64,000 nt of DNA from Oceanimonas sp052119705 (lineage in GTDB: Bacteria > Pseudomonadota > Gammaproteobacteria > Enterobacterales > Aeromonadaceae): positions 1 through 64,000 of the forward strand of contig NZ_JBGQOP010000004.1 of NCBI RefSeq assembly GCF_052119705.1, written 5' to 3'. Shown here piece after piece: positions 52,554-62,281 of the stretch (positions are counted from its first letter, which is position 1; each line of letters starts with the position of its first letter). Made by a program: the position numbers and the translations under genes. The notes beneath the pieces are model-generated. The model was not told the DNA's origin. It saw nothing but the letters and a program-made list of their open reading frames with translations, and did not search any database.

Positions 52554-53757
52554 AGCGCAATGCCTCGGCAGGATGAACGCGCGATGCTCGCCACGCCGGA
52601 TACAGGCTGGCCAACACGCAAAGAAGAAGAGTAGAAACTAACACAGTGACAAGCTGGCTCGGTAATAACAGCACAGGTAACTGGCTGCCACCGGCGGCGC
52701 CATAAAAGTTAAGGCCCAGCACATTGAGCACGGCGTCTAAATTAAGGCAGGTCAATACACCTAAGCCAAAGCCCAGTAGGCTGCCCAACACGCCGCTAAA
52801 GCCGCCTTGGATCATAAATACCGTCATAATGCGGCCACGACTAAGACCTAAGGTTTGCAACATGGCAATCTCGGCCTCTTTGTCGGTGACCACCATCACC
52901 ATGGCCGACAAAATATTAAAGGCCGCCACTAAGACGATCAGCGCCAGCATCAGGCTCATTAAGCGCTTTTCCATGGCCACGGCTTGAAACAACTCGCCGC
53001 GGCTGTGCTGCCAAGTTTCATAAACCAGCCCGTCGGGCAATTTAGGTAAGGCTGACAGCGCAAAGGGATCGTCTAACCACAGGCGCAAGCCCGAGGCTTG
53101 TTCGGGGGCGTAGCGCAATAAACGATTGGCATCTTCTAAACGGGAGATAATCAGCTGATTGTCTACATCTGTGCCGGTACTAAAAATGCCGACTACAGTA
53201 AACAAACGCTGGCTGGGCACGCGCCCCAGTGGCGTGAAGCGGCTGCCCTCGGTCACGGTTACCCGCACTTGGTCGCCGGCTTCTATGCCAAGATTTTGCG
53301 CCACACCGGCACCCATCACTAAGCCATAGGGTAAATATTCGAAGTATTCACGGGTACGCGAGTCCAGCGTTTGCAAGATGCGATCTTGCCCATTAGTCGG
53401 GTCTATGCCATACATCTCCACGCCCGTTAAATGGCGCGGCCCCTGCACCATGGCTTCGGCGCGAATAAAAGGCGCTTGGCTGAGCACGGTTTTATTATTG
53501 GCGAACAATGTTTGATATTGCTCAGGATCTGCCAATTTGCCTTGGGCATCTGTGACTAAGGCATGGGGGATCACGCTGAGCAGCCGGTCTTTTAGCTGTT
53601 GCTCAAAGCCGTTCATCACAGCCGACACCACGATAAGGGCAGCCACACCGAGCAAAATACCGATAGTCGAGAAGCCAGATACAAAAGAGGCAAAGCTGCG
53701 TTGGCCCCGAGCACCCGCATAGCGTAAGCCCAACATTAACGTCAGGGGTTGAAACAT
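52546..53757 (-). CDS. lolC: Lipoprotein-releasing permease LolC
   Basis: A 403-residue permease paralogous to LolE, first gene of lolCDE. The N-terminus GLRYAGARGQRSFASFVSGFSTIGILLGVAALIVVSAVMNGFEQQL fits LolC, and the four-TM layout is the same as LolE. It works in the inner membrane to load LolA. The ribosome-binding site before ATG 53757 is weak. It is divergent from the PilZ-like gene with 69 bases between starts. Confidence 0.93.
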   Translation of the reverse strand: MFQPLTLMLGLRYAGARGQRSFASFVSGFSTIGILLGVAALIVVSAVMNGFEQQLKDRLLSVIPHALVTDAQGKLADPEQYQTLFANNKTVLSQAPFIRAEAMVQGPRHLTGVEMYGIDPTNGQDRILQTLDSRTREYFEYLPYGLVMGAGVAQNLGIEAGDQVRVTVTEGSRFTPLGRVPSQRLFTVVGIFSTGTDVDNQLIISRLEDANRLLRYAPEQASGLRLWLDDPFALSALPKLPDGLVYETWQHSRGELFQAVAMEKRLMSLMLALIVLVAAFNILSAMVMVVTDKEAEIAMLQTLGLSRGRIMTVFMIQGGFSGVLGSLLGFGLGVLTCLNLDAVLNVLGLNFYGAAGGSQLPVLLLPSQLVTVLVSTLLLCVLASLYPAWRASRVHPAEALRYE

Positions 53758-53826
53758 TATCTAATCATCCGTTTTTTAAAGAGTTTTACTTAAGCCCGCA
53801 AGTTGCGGAATAATAAAGCTATGTGA

Positions 53827-54423
53827 ATGGCGCAACAAGAGCAGCGAATGATGGCAGACCCTTATTTCAGCATCGACTATCGAGCACAAGTCAATTTGTG
53901 CCCTCTGGCGGATGGCGAAACCGTGCCCGACGTCGACACCTTGGAGGCCCAAATTCCGGCGCCATTCAAGCTTATCAGCGAAGTTACCCGCATCGATACC
54001 AATAATGCCCGTATGTTGCGTAATTTAGACGAACATGCGGCGGATCTTGTCGAGATCATTAATTTACAATCGCGCAAAATCGATTTAGTGCTCAGCTATG
54101 TATTAGCTGGCGAAGATGAGCCTGCTGAGCGCCATCATACCTTAACCTTGGGCGGCGGCGGTTTTACTTTTATGTCGCCCACCCCTTGGGCCAACGACAG
54201 CGCCCTACGCTTTAAGCTGTTTTTACCCGAGCTGTCGGTGGCCGTGTTTGGTTATGGCGTGGTCACAAATGAGACCGAACCGCACCATTATCGTTGTCAC
54301 TTTAGCGCACTGCGCGAGCAAGACCGCGACGCACTTATTCGCGCCAGTCTGCAATTGCAGGCCAAGCAACTTAAAGCCCGCGCCGAACGCCGCGCCCAAC
54401 AAGACGGCCCCACAGCATCATGA
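53827..54423 (+). CDS. PilZ-domain-like protein next to mfd
   Basis: A 198-residue soluble protein whose C-terminal part has a PilZ-like beta-barrel pattern (LTLGGGGFTFMSPTPW, then LRFKLFLPEL and GYGVVTNETE..YRCHFSAL). The RXXXR and DXSXXG c-di-GMP residues are not recognisable, so binding is doubtful. By recollection the same position upstream of mfd, beside lolCDE, is held by PlzB in Vibrio cholerae. It overlaps mfd by four bases. The start is not decided by a good ribosome-binding site. Confidence 0.75.
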   Translation: MAQQEQRMMADPYFSIDYRAQVNLCPLADGETVPDVDTLEAQIPAPFKLISEVTRIDTNNARMLRNLDEHAADLVEIINLQSRKIDLVLSYVLAGEDEPAERHHTLTLGGGGFTFMSPTPWANDSALRFKLFLPELSVAVFGYGVVTNETEPHHYRCHFSALREQDRDALIRASLQLQAKQLKARAERRAQQDGPTAS

Positions 54424-57400
54424 TCCAGATAGCCAGCCCCACGCCCAGACCCAAAGCCAGCCTTGGGCAACTGCTTGGCAGCAGCTTAAGCCTCGCCATC
54501 GCCCAACAGGCCATCCGCGAGCAAAAACTGGTGCTGTTGGTGGTACCAGACACGCCCACGGCGCTGCGTTTAGAGCAAGAAGTGCGGCACTTATTGAAAA
54601 ATGAGCAAGCGGCAGACAATAAGCAAAAACTGCCGGTGCAGCTGTTCCCCGATTGGGAAACCCTGCCCTACGATCAGTTTTCGCCTCACCAAGATATTAT
54701 CTCCCAGCGCCTAGAAACCCTCTATGGCGTGCCCGCATTAACGCGCGGCGTGCTGATAGTGCCGATAACGACCTTGATGCTGCGCACCCCACCGCGCGCT
54801 TGGTTAGAACAAAACAGCCTGCTGTTAAAAACCGGCGACAAGCTGGATATGCATGGCCTGCGATCACGCTTAGAGCTGGCGGGTTATCGCTCTGTGGATC
54901 AAGTGCTGACCCACGGCGAATACGCGGCCCGTGGCGCCTTGCTCGACTTGTATCCCATGGGCTCCGCTGAGCCGTTTCGCATCGATTTTTTCGATGATGA
55001 AATCGACACCCTGCGCCCCTTCGACCCCGACACTCAGCGCTCTCGCGATACGGTGGCCGCGGTGCGCTTATTACCGGCGCGGGAGTTTCCGACCGACCCA
55101 CTGGCCATAGAGCGCTTTCGTGGCAACTATCGCGAGCGCTTTAGCTTACGTAACGAGCCCGAGTCTTTGTATCACAGAGTTAGCCAAAGTCAGTTTCCGG
55201 CCGGTATTGAGCATTATTTCCCACTGTTTTTTGACCACACCGAAACCCTGTTTGACTCGTTGCCGGAGTCGTTATTAGTGCTCACGGTCGGCGAGTTATC
55301 TACGGCCGCCGACACCTTTTGGCACGATGTGCAAACTCGCTATGAAGACCGCCGCTACGACACTATGCGCCCGTTGTTGGTGCCAGATGAGTTATATCTG
55401 CAACCGAATGCGGTGCTGGCCGAGCTTAATCACTGGCCGCAATTACAACTTAACCAAACGCCGGTATTAGAAAAAGGCGATCGGCTGAATGCGCCCATTA
55501 GCCCCTTGCCCGAGCTAGAAGTTGAGCATCAAAAAAGCGAACCGCTCAGTCGGTTACTGTCGTTTTGCCAAGATTTTAAAGGCCGCGTGTTATTTTCGGT
55601 CGAAACTGCCGGTCGGCGTGAAGCCTTAATCGAGCTGTTTGCCGGCTCCGCCATTCGCCCTTGGCCTTATAACAGCCTTAGCGAATTCGTTGCTGGCAAA
55701 GACGCCATTGGCCTATTGGTCGGCCCGCTGTCTCAGGGTTTTATCCTGAATGACAAAAATGCCAAAAATAGCATAGCGCTGATTTGTGAAGGCGACTTGC
55801 TGGGTGGGCGCGTAATTCAGCGCCGCCGCCGTGAAAAGTCCAAGAGCCTAAGCCCAGACACCTTAATTCGTAATCTGGCCGAGCTGTCCATCGGTCAGCC
55901 GGTGGTGCATCTCGATCACGGCGTAGGACGCTACACCGGCCTGCAAACCTTAGATGCAGGCGGCTTAAAGTCTGAATACTTAACGCTAGAATATGCCGGT
56001 GGCGACAAGCTCTATGTGCCGGTGACTGCGCTGCACTTAGTCGGCCGCTACAGCGGTGCCGACGACCCCACCTTAAATAAGCTGGGTAACGAAACTTGGG
56101 CCAAAGCCAAACGCAAAGCCGCGGAAAAAGTGCGCGACGTGGCGGTAGAATTGCTGGATGTGTACGCGCGCCGCGCCGCCCAACCGGGCCAAGCCATGGT
56201 GCACGACAAAGCCGCTTATCGCCAATTTGCCGACTCCTTCCCGTTTGAAGAAACCGACGATCAGCTCACCGCCATCAGTGCCGTGCTCACCGACATGACC
56301 CAACCCAAGGCCATGGACCGTTTAGTGTGTGGCGACGTGGGTTTTGGCAAAACCGAAGTGGCGATGCGTGCCGCCTTCGTGGCAGTACATCATGGCAAGC
56401 AAGTGGCGGTATTGGTGCCCACCACCTTGCTTGCACAACAGCATTACGACAACTTTCGCGACCGTTTCGCCAACTGGCCGGTGCGCATCGAGATGATCAG
56501 CCGCTTTAAAACCGGCAAAGAGCAAGACAAAGTGCTGGCCGGTATGGAGGACGGCACCCTGGATATTGTGATCGGGACTCATAAGTTATTAAGCAAAGAC
56601 ATTCGCTTTAAAGACTTAGGTTTATTGGTGGTGGATGAAGAGCACAGATTTGGTGTGCGCCAAAAAGATCAGATAAAAGCGCTGCGCGCCGATGTTGATA
56701 TTCTCACGCTCACCGCCACGCCCATTCCGCGTACCCTAAATATGGCCATGGGCGGCATGCGCGATCTTTCGATTATCGCCACGCCACCGGCCAAGCGCTT
56801 AGCGGTAAAAACCTTCGTTAAAGAGTCAGATCCGGCCACCATACGCGAGGCCATCTTGCGTGAGCTTAAGCGTGGCGGTCAGGTGTATTACCTGCACAAC
56901 GACGTGCAAACCATAGAGAACACCGCCGAAACACTGGCCACTCTTGTGCCAGAGGCACGCATTGCCGTGGCCCACGGCCAAATGCGTGAGCGCGAGCTTG
57001 AGCGGGTGATGACCGACTTTTATCATCAGCGCTATAACGTATTGCTATGCTCAACCATTATTGAAACCGGTATCGACGTGCCCACCGCCAACACCATCAT
57101 CATGGATCGCGCCGATAAGCTGGGCTTGGCGCAATTGCACCAATTGCGCGGCCGTGTGGGTCGTTCGCACCATCAGGCTTATGCCTATTTACTGACGCCA
57201 AACCCCAAGCGCATGACCACGGATGCCAAGAAACGGCTAGAGGCGATTTCGGCGTTAGAAGACTTAGGCGCCGGTTTTGCATTGGCCACTCATGACCTTG
57301 AAATTCGTGGTGCCGGCGAGCTGCTGGGTGCCGAGCAAAGTGGCCAGATCACCACCATCGGCTTTAGCCTGTATATGGAAATGCTCGAGCAGGCGGTGAA

Positions 57401-57896
57401 AGCCCTGCAGTCCGGCAAAGAGCCGGCACTGGATCAACTGCTGCGCACTCAAACCGAGATTGAACTACGAGTACCAGCTCTGTTGCCAGACGATTATATT
57501 CCAGATGTGAACATGCGCTTGTCTATGTATAAACGCATCGCCACCGCCGAAGATGATCCACAGTTGCGCGAGCTGCAAGTAGAGCTGATTGACCGCTTTG
57601 GCCTGTTGCCTGAGCCCACCAAAAACTTGGTGGCACTGGCGAGCCTTAAGCTAAAAGCTAATCCACTCGGCATAGATAAAATCGATGCCAGCGCCAAGGG
57701 CGGTAATATCACCTTCGCTCAAGACGCGCCCATCGATCCCATGTTCTTGGTCGGCCTCTTGCAAAGCCAACCGCGCATCTACAAAATGGAAGGGCCAACC
57801 AAGCTCAGCTTCGCTATCCCCAGCCACGACGCGCAAGCGCGTTTAGCGCTGATCAATGACTTGTTAACCGAGCTCGGCAAACACCAAGTCTCGTGA
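54420..57896 (+). CDS. mfd: Transcription-repair coupling factor Mfd
   Basis: An 1158-residue translocase that removes stalled RNA polymerase and recruits UvrA. The N-terminal UvrB-homology module is followed by the RNA-polymerase-interacting CarD-like domain (about 485-560: GQPVVHLDHGVGRYTGLQTL). The RecG-like motor has Walker A in CGDVGFGKTEVAMRA, DEEH in LLVVDEEHRFGVRQKD, and TATPIPRTLNMAM, then IIETGIDVPTANTIIMDRAD, and ends with the C-terminal TRCF domain. The length matches E. coli (1148). The stop codon lies within the first GTGAAGA heptad of the following repeat. Confidence 0.98.
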   Translation: MIQIASPTPRPKASLGQLLGSSLSLAIAQQAIREQKLVLLVVPDTPTALRLEQEVRHLLKNEQAADNKQKLPVQLFPDWETLPYDQFSPHQDIISQRLETLYGVPALTRGVLIVPITTLMLRTPPRAWLEQNSLLLKTGDKLDMHGLRSRLELAGYRSVDQVLTHGEYAARGALLDLYPMGSAEPFRIDFFDDEIDTLRPFDPDTQRSRDTVAAVRLLPAREFPTDPLAIERFRGNYRERFSLRNEPESLYHRVSQSQFPAGIEHYFPLFFDHTETLFDSLPESLLVLTVGELSTAADTFWHDVQTRYEDRRYDTMRPLLVPDELYLQPNAVLAELNHWPQLQLNQTPVLEKGDRLNAPISPLPELEVEHQKSEPLSRLLSFCQDFKGRVLFSVETAGRREALIELFAGSAIRPWPYNSLSEFVAGKDAIGLLVGPLSQGFILNDKNAKNSIALICEGDLLGGRVIQRRRREKSKSLSPDTLIRNLAELSIGQPVVHLDHGVGRYTGLQTLDAGGLKSEYLTLEYAGGDKLYVPVTALHLVGRYSGADDPTLNKLGNETWAKAKRKAAEKVRDVAVELLDVYARRAAQPGQAMVHDKAAYRQFADSFPFEETDDQLTAISAVLTDMTQPKAMDRLVCGDVGFGKTEVAMRAAFVAVHHGKQVAVLVPTTLLAQQHYDNFRDRFANWPVRIEMISRFKTGKEQDKVLAGMEDGTLDIVIGTHKLLSKDIRFKDLGLLVVDEEHRFGVRQKDQIKALRADVDILTLTATPIPRTLNMAMGGMRDLSIIATPPAKRLAVKTFVKESDPATIREAILRELKRGGQVYYLHNDVQTIENTAETLATLVPEARIAVAHGQMRERELERVMTDFYHQRYNVLLCSTIIETGIDVPTANTIIMDRADKLGLAQLHQLRGRVGRSHHQAYAYLLTPNPKRMTTDAKKRLEAISALEDLGAGFALATHDLEIRGAGELLGAEQSGQITTIGFSLYMEMLEQAVKALQSGKEPALDQLLRTQTEIELRVPALLPDDYIPDVNMRLSMYKRIATAEDDPQLRELQVELIDRFGLLPEPTKNLVALASLKLKANPLGIDKIDASAKGGNITFAQDAPIDPMFLVGLLQSQPRIYKMEGPTKLSFAIPSHDAQARLALINDLLTELGKHQVS

Positions 57897-58140
57897 AGAG
57901 TGAAGGGGAAAGAGTAAAGAAAACGACGACATAAAAAATATTTGCCACGGAATACACGGACGAATAACAATAAAAATAAAGTGATCAGAGCATTTATCTT
58001 GTTAAGATTTTTCTAATAAAATGTGTTTGCCTGGGTCTTACTTTCCGTGTTCTTCCGTGTATTCCGTGGCAAGAGAGTCTTTAGGATCTTGTTCTGGATT
58101 AGATTTACCCCCTCACCCATTACACTTCACCCTTCACACC
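57893..58140. repeat. Composite heptad/CCACGG inverted-repeat element
   Basis: From left to right: heptads GTGAAGA GTGAAGG GGAAAGA GTAAAGA (57893-57920), the box GCCACGGAATACACGG (57944-57959), an AT-rich middle, the inverted box (58055-58070) with extra CCGTGTTCTT copies, and inverted heptads (about 58107-58137). It fills the mfd-FAD gene gap. Its architecture is the same as that at 15862-16036. Confidence 0.8.
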
Positions 58141-58153
58141 GTTTAGAGAATAA

Positions 58154-59665
58154 ATGAATACACACCCTTGTCATGCCGCCATACAACGCCCCCTTACCGT
58201 CGGTATTTTAGGGGGCGGCGTGGCCGGTGCTACGGTCGCGCTGCGCTTGGCCGATCTCGGCATTAACACGCGGCTGTTTGAAGCCAGCAATGGCCTACTC
58301 AATGGCCCACCGATTTGTCACCTGCATGCGGGCGGCAACCTGTATCGCGAGATCAGCGATAGCCAGTGCCTCACCCTGCTGCGCCAATCCATTGATTCGG
58401 TGCGTGCCTATCCGCACAGCATTAATCGCCGCCCCACCGTGATTGCCATTCCGACTTCAGATAATGGCGACGCCAATGCATTGCTGCCCAGACTCAAGCA
58501 AGTGGCCAAAGAATATCAGCGCTTAGTGGCCTTGGACTCGGCCAACAAGGTATTGGGTGAGCCAGATGATTATTACCGCTGCTACACCCGCGAGCAGTTT
58601 GTGGCGCTGGCAGCCCTGCCATTACCGAAAAAAGCAAAAAGCCACGACGACTGGTTGATCCCATTGGCCCACAGTCTTGATCCTGACGCCTTAAAGTTCC
58701 CGCTGATCTTGGTGCAAGAATACGGCTGGAGCCTGTTTCGCATGGCGGCCACCGCCACCTTGGCGCTGCAAAACTCGCCCCATTGCCAGTTATTGCTTAA
58801 TACCCGCGCCACCCATCTTGAGCAATTGCCCGATGGCTGGCTAATTGAAACCAGCACCGCCGGCTTGGTAGAAAGCCACAAGGTAGATTTCTTAGTCAAC
58901 GCCTGCGGTTTTCGCACCGGTTTGGTAGATGACATGGCGGGCTATCGTCGCCAACGCTTGGTGGAATACAAGGCCGCCTATGTTGCCCATTGGCAAACCG
59001 AGGGCATTTGGCCAGAGGTGATCTTTCATGGGCCACGCGGCACGCCCAAAGGCATGGCGCAATTAACACCCTACCCCAATGGCGTGTTTCAGCTGCACGG
59101 CATGACTGATAGCATCACGCTGTTTAAAAACGGCTTAGTAGCCAGCAGCGCTTTGAGTGCCCAGCCGCAATTGCCGCTGTCGTATCAAAACCAAATTGAT
59201 CAAGGTTGGCAGAGCAAGGATGTGACCGCGCGCACCCAAGGTGCTATCGACCATATGGCACGCATCTTACCGACATTTGCTAGCGCCACCGTCGGCGGCA
59301 AGCCGTTATTCGGTGCCCAGCAAATTCCCGGCTCAGATCCCTCTTTACGCGCCGCCGATGTGTCTTTTGAAGGTAGCCATTATGCGCGCGTCGAGATAGT
59401 CAAAGCCTCATCGGCGCTGACTGCCGCCGATCGCATAGTGGCGCAATTAGCCGGCTTAGGTTGGTTAGAGCAGAGCTGGTTAAAGTGGGACTGCCTAGAG
59501 CAAAGTGTTGAAGGTTTAGTGATGAATGATAAGTTACAAAATCCACGCCTATCGCCGCAGTTAGCGATTACCGCTCAACACAGCGCCGAACAAGTAGAAG
59601 CACTGGCCATCAAGCTGGCCTGTGAACGCGGCTATCCAGAAGCCTTGGCGTTAAACATGGATTAG
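58154..59665 (+). CDS. Uncharacterised FAD-dependent oxidoreductase (DAO family)
   Basis: A 503-residue protein with an N-terminal dinucleotide-binding motif VGILGGGVAGATVALRLADLGI, a following acidic residue in RLFEAS, and a C-terminal FAD-side region. The internal KVDFLVNACGFRTGLVDD is a typical DAO second-strand motif. No substrate is evident. The 5' ribosome-binding site is weak. It is transcribed alone between a repeat element and a MITE-like element. I do not assign a pathway. Confidence 0.8.
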   Translation: MNTHPCHAAIQRPLTVGILGGGVAGATVALRLADLGINTRLFEASNGLLNGPPICHLHAGGNLYREISDSQCLTLLRQSIDSVRAYPHSINRRPTVIAIPTSDNGDANALLPRLKQVAKEYQRLVALDSANKVLGEPDDYYRCYTREQFVALAALPLPKKAKSHDDWLIPLAHSLDPDALKFPLILVQEYGWSLFRMAATATLALQNSPHCQLLLNTRATHLEQLPDGWLIETSTAGLVESHKVDFLVNACGFRTGLVDDMAGYRRQRLVEYKAAYVAHWQTEGIWPEVIFHGPRGTPKGMAQLTPYPNGVFQLHGMTDSITLFKNGLVASSALSAQPQLPLSYQNQIDQGWQSKDVTARTQGAIDHMARILPTFASATVGGKPLFGAQQIPGSDPSLRAADVSFEGSHYARVEIVKASSALTAADRIVAQLAGLGWLEQSWLKWDCLEQSVEGLVMNDKLQNPRLSPQLAITAQHSAEQVEALAIKLACERGYPEALALNMD

Positions 59666-59670
59666 TTGGA

Positions 59671-59922
59671 GAGTAAGCGACAACTGGGCAACCTACGCCG
59701 ACACGCTCGGGGACTTGCCACTCACAGCTTTAGCCTGCTGCGAACATTCACTGGATGTTCGGTCAGGCTAAAACGGTTCGTCACGGCGAGGTAAACTCGC
59801 CCCCTCTACGCTCAGCATATTACGTCCTACCGCCGATGTATGGCGGAGGTGTCAGCATTGCAGGAGCCTTTGCTGAGCCTGTAATATGATGGTCGGCTAC
59901 GGTTATCCCAGTTGCCTCTTTC
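59671..59922. repeat. MITE-like element, copy 3 (long form)
   Basis: Terminal inverted repeats (GACAACTGGGCAACCTACGC at left; GGTTATCCCAGTTGCCTCTT at right). The interior shares long blocks with copy 1: CTGCGAACATTCACTGGA, TTCGTCACGGCGAGG and CCGCCGATGTATGGCGGA. It occupies most of the 344-base gap after the FAD gene. Confidence 0.85.
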
Positions 59923-59950
59923 ATGGCTCCGTGTGGCGGCCAAGAATAAG

Positions 59951-59976
59951 AAAAGGCCTGCATCGCAGGCCTTTTT
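59951..59976. terminator. Bidirectional terminator
   Basis: AAAAGGCCTGC and GCAGGCCTTTTT form a perfect stem with a 3-base loop. It serves yegD (minus strand) and the converging upstream gene. Confidence 0.92.
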
Positions 59977-60009
59977 ACTTTCGTTCATTTCTGCATGGCT
60001 AAGCCGTGC

Positions 60010-61368
60010 TTACGAATAAATTTTATTTGCCCAGCGCGTTAAACCCGCGGTTACACTGCCGAAGTGGTCACCGATCACGATGGGCGTATTTTGAAATTGC
60101 TGTTGTAAAAACGCATTCAATACCGGCGATTTAGCGGTGCCGCCGGTGACAAACACTACGTCTGGCTCGCAGCCTGCTTGGGCAATGGCATCTGTCATCA
60201 ATGCGGTAATGGCGCTGAGTTCGCGGTTACAAGCCTTGGCAAAGCCGTCTCTATCTAAGGTCACGCTTAAGCCCGAATCGATATCGGATAAGTTAACAAG
60301 CTGCTCGGTAAAATCTGTTAAGCCGATTTTGCTTTGCTCGGCGGCATTCACCACCCGATAGCTAAGTTTGTTCTTCTGTACTTTTAATAAACGACTGAGT
60401 AACTCAGGCTGTTCGGCATCGCGGATCAGCTGCTCTAAAAAGCGCGCGTTGGCGGCGGTGTAAAATTCGGTTTGGTTATGAATGTTGTTAATCGACACCG
60501 CCTGCCAAAAGCTGTTGGCAGGCACCGGCTTGCCGATTTTCAGCATGCTGTCTAGGCCGAAGCTCGGCATTATGCCTTTTAGGGCAAAGGCGATATCAAA
60601 GTCATTACCGCCCACTCGCTCACCGCTGTGGCTTAACAAGTCCGCCGTTCTATCGCTGGCAGCCGCCTGTTTGGGGCCCATTAACAACATGGAGCAGTCG
60701 GTGGTGCCGCCGCCAATATCGACCACTAACACTTTGGTCTCTTGAGTCAGGCTGGCTTCATACTCAAAGCCGGCAGCGACTGGCTCAAATTGAAACTCTA
60801 CGTCTTTAAAGCCCACGCGCTTGGCAGCCTTGGTTAATATTTCGATAGCTTGGCGATTACTTTCTTCGCCGCGCAAACCTTGAAAGTTAATTGGCCGACC
60901 AATCACGGTTTGGCTAACACTTCTACCCAAACGCGCCTCGGTGAGCGTTTTAATATTGATCATCATGGCCGCTACTATGTCTTCAAACAGTTCTGCTTGT
61001 TGTGGCAGCAAACCGGTGGCACCCAAAAACGATTTAGGGGATTTGATGTAATAGCCTTCGTCTGGCTCTTGCAGGTAATCCTTTAGCGCTTGTTGGCCAA
61101 ACGACAATTCTGTGGGGTAGCCATCTAATACCAGCTCGCGCAATGCGCCTTGCCCTTTTTGCAGCTGGCGCGCACGTTGGCTTTGAAACACCGGCTGTTC
61201 TGCCGCACTGAGGTTTTTGTGCAGCCAGTTAACAATCACGTCTCGACTCGGTGCATACAAGGTGGACGAGATGTAACGGCCATGCTCGCCCAACGCCAAC
61301 AGCTGCGGTGCGCCGTTTTCCATCACGCCCACCGCGCAGTTTGAAGTACCGTAGTCAAATCCGATCAT
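60010..61368 (-). CDS. yegD: Hsp70-like protein YegD
   Basis: A 452-residue actin/Hsp70-fold ATPase without the usual substrate-binding C-terminal half. The phosphate-1 motif is MIGFDYGTSNCAVGV, phosphate-2 VLVVDIGGGTTDCSML, adenosine motif VVFVTGGTAKSPVLN. E. coli YegD (450 aa) is the closest recognised match; its client and role are unknown. The ribosome-binding site is weak. It stands alone. Confidence 0.94.
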   Translation of the reverse strand: MIGFDYGTSNCAVGVMENGAPQLLALGEHGRYISSTLYAPSRDVIVNWLHKNLSAAEQPVFQSQRARQLQKGQGALRELVLDGYPTELSFGQQALKDYLQEPDEGYYIKSPKSFLGATGLLPQQAELFEDIVAAMMINIKTLTEARLGRSVSQTVIGRPINFQGLRGEESNRQAIEILTKAAKRVGFKDVEFQFEPVAAGFEYEASLTQETKVLVVDIGGGTTDCSMLLMGPKQAAASDRTADLLSHSGERVGGNDFDIAFALKGIMPSFGLDSMLKIGKPVPANSFWQAVSINNIHNQTEFYTAANARFLEQLIRDAEQPELLSRLLKVQKNKLSYRVVNAAEQSKIGLTDFTEQLVNLSDIDSGLSVTLDRDGFAKACNRELSAITALMTDAIAQAGCEPDVVFVTGGTAKSPVLNAFLQQQFQNTPIVIGDHFGSVTAGLTRWANKIYS

Positions 61369-62281
61369 GTTGAAATCTCACTTAAAATCTAATGCTGAAG
61401 CTCAAAAAATACTGAGCAAGCCAATAGCTCAGGCCGCTGTTTGGTCGAAAACGACGAAGCTGCTTTTGGCTAGGCTAAAAAAATGAAGCGGCATTATAGC
61501 GGAAAACGAAGTTCATTGATGGATGAAAATGGGAAAGAAAATCATACATGTAGCTGTGGAGAATAGAGGTCGCTGGGTAACCTGCACCAACTCACTGCAA
61601 ACTTTTGACAGTTATCAAATAAGAGTTACTGAATGGCTGGCAAAAAGGTAAGACAAAGGGCCTACTCCTCCGACTCGCCGTGAATACTTCCATGTAGGCT
61701 CAACCGCGCCATCCTTGGCGCAGATGGTCGGCTGAGCAGCTCCCTTTGCCCCCTAGTCAATTTCGGCGTCGTCTGTAGAAATAACTCTCAATCCGAGAAA
61801 TTGCCTATAAAACAAACACCAAAGCGTTTGGCACCTTACCTTTACGTTTTTGCAATTGCCTTCACCCATTTTAGCCGTCAGAATAGACGCGTTTGGAAAC
61901 TTTAGTTCAAATTGAGCGACTCGAGCTGCTCGGCGGTAGCCTAGATGACTCCCACCAAGGGATTATAAAAAGCCCTCCAGACGTCCTTTTTTATACAGTC
62001 TATTAAGAGCCAGCTGTAAGCGTGCGCAATATCAACACTAGCGATGCGTATTACCACTGCTCTACTGAAAAATCAGCTTGTCATTAATGTTGTTATAATT
62101 TTCACGATGTATACCACGGAATATATATAAGCAGACGCATTTTGCTACTGCAGGACTATCTTACAAGATACTTAGCTAATTTATAAAAATCGAAATTATC
62201 TACTTTCAAACAAATTTGTGTATGAATGTAGATACGCATGAGAAGTATTATAATGTTAAAAAATCCAAACAAGGAGTATCA
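61369..62281. other. Gene-free junction between core genome and AT-rich end
   Basis: A 913-base stretch. 61652-61782 is a MITE-like element (annotated separately). 61783-62150 shows only small inverted repeats and no convincing ORF. From about 62150 base composition turns strongly AT-rich, marking the start of the accessory region. A lone CCACGGAATA box is at about 62108. No integrase or att repeat was recognised. Confidence 0.6.
61652..61782. repeat. MITE-like element, copy 4 (divergent)
   Basis: GACAAAGGGCCTACTCCTCC at left pairs imperfectly with GCTGAGCAGCTCCCTTTGCC at right. The interior has a GCGCCATCCTTGGCGC palindrome. The tail TTTCGGCGTCGTCTGT matches the tails of copies 1 and 2 (GTCGTCTGTT). 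Confidence 0.65.

Noticed and set aside
53827..54423. Active c-di-GMP receptor
   Set aside because: The PilZ RXXXR and DXSXXG residues are not recognisable, so binding is not claimed.
62085..62100. Left cassette junction at GTTATAA near 62090
   Set aside because: The match is only a few bases in AT-rich DNA, with no hairpin; it cannot be told from chance.
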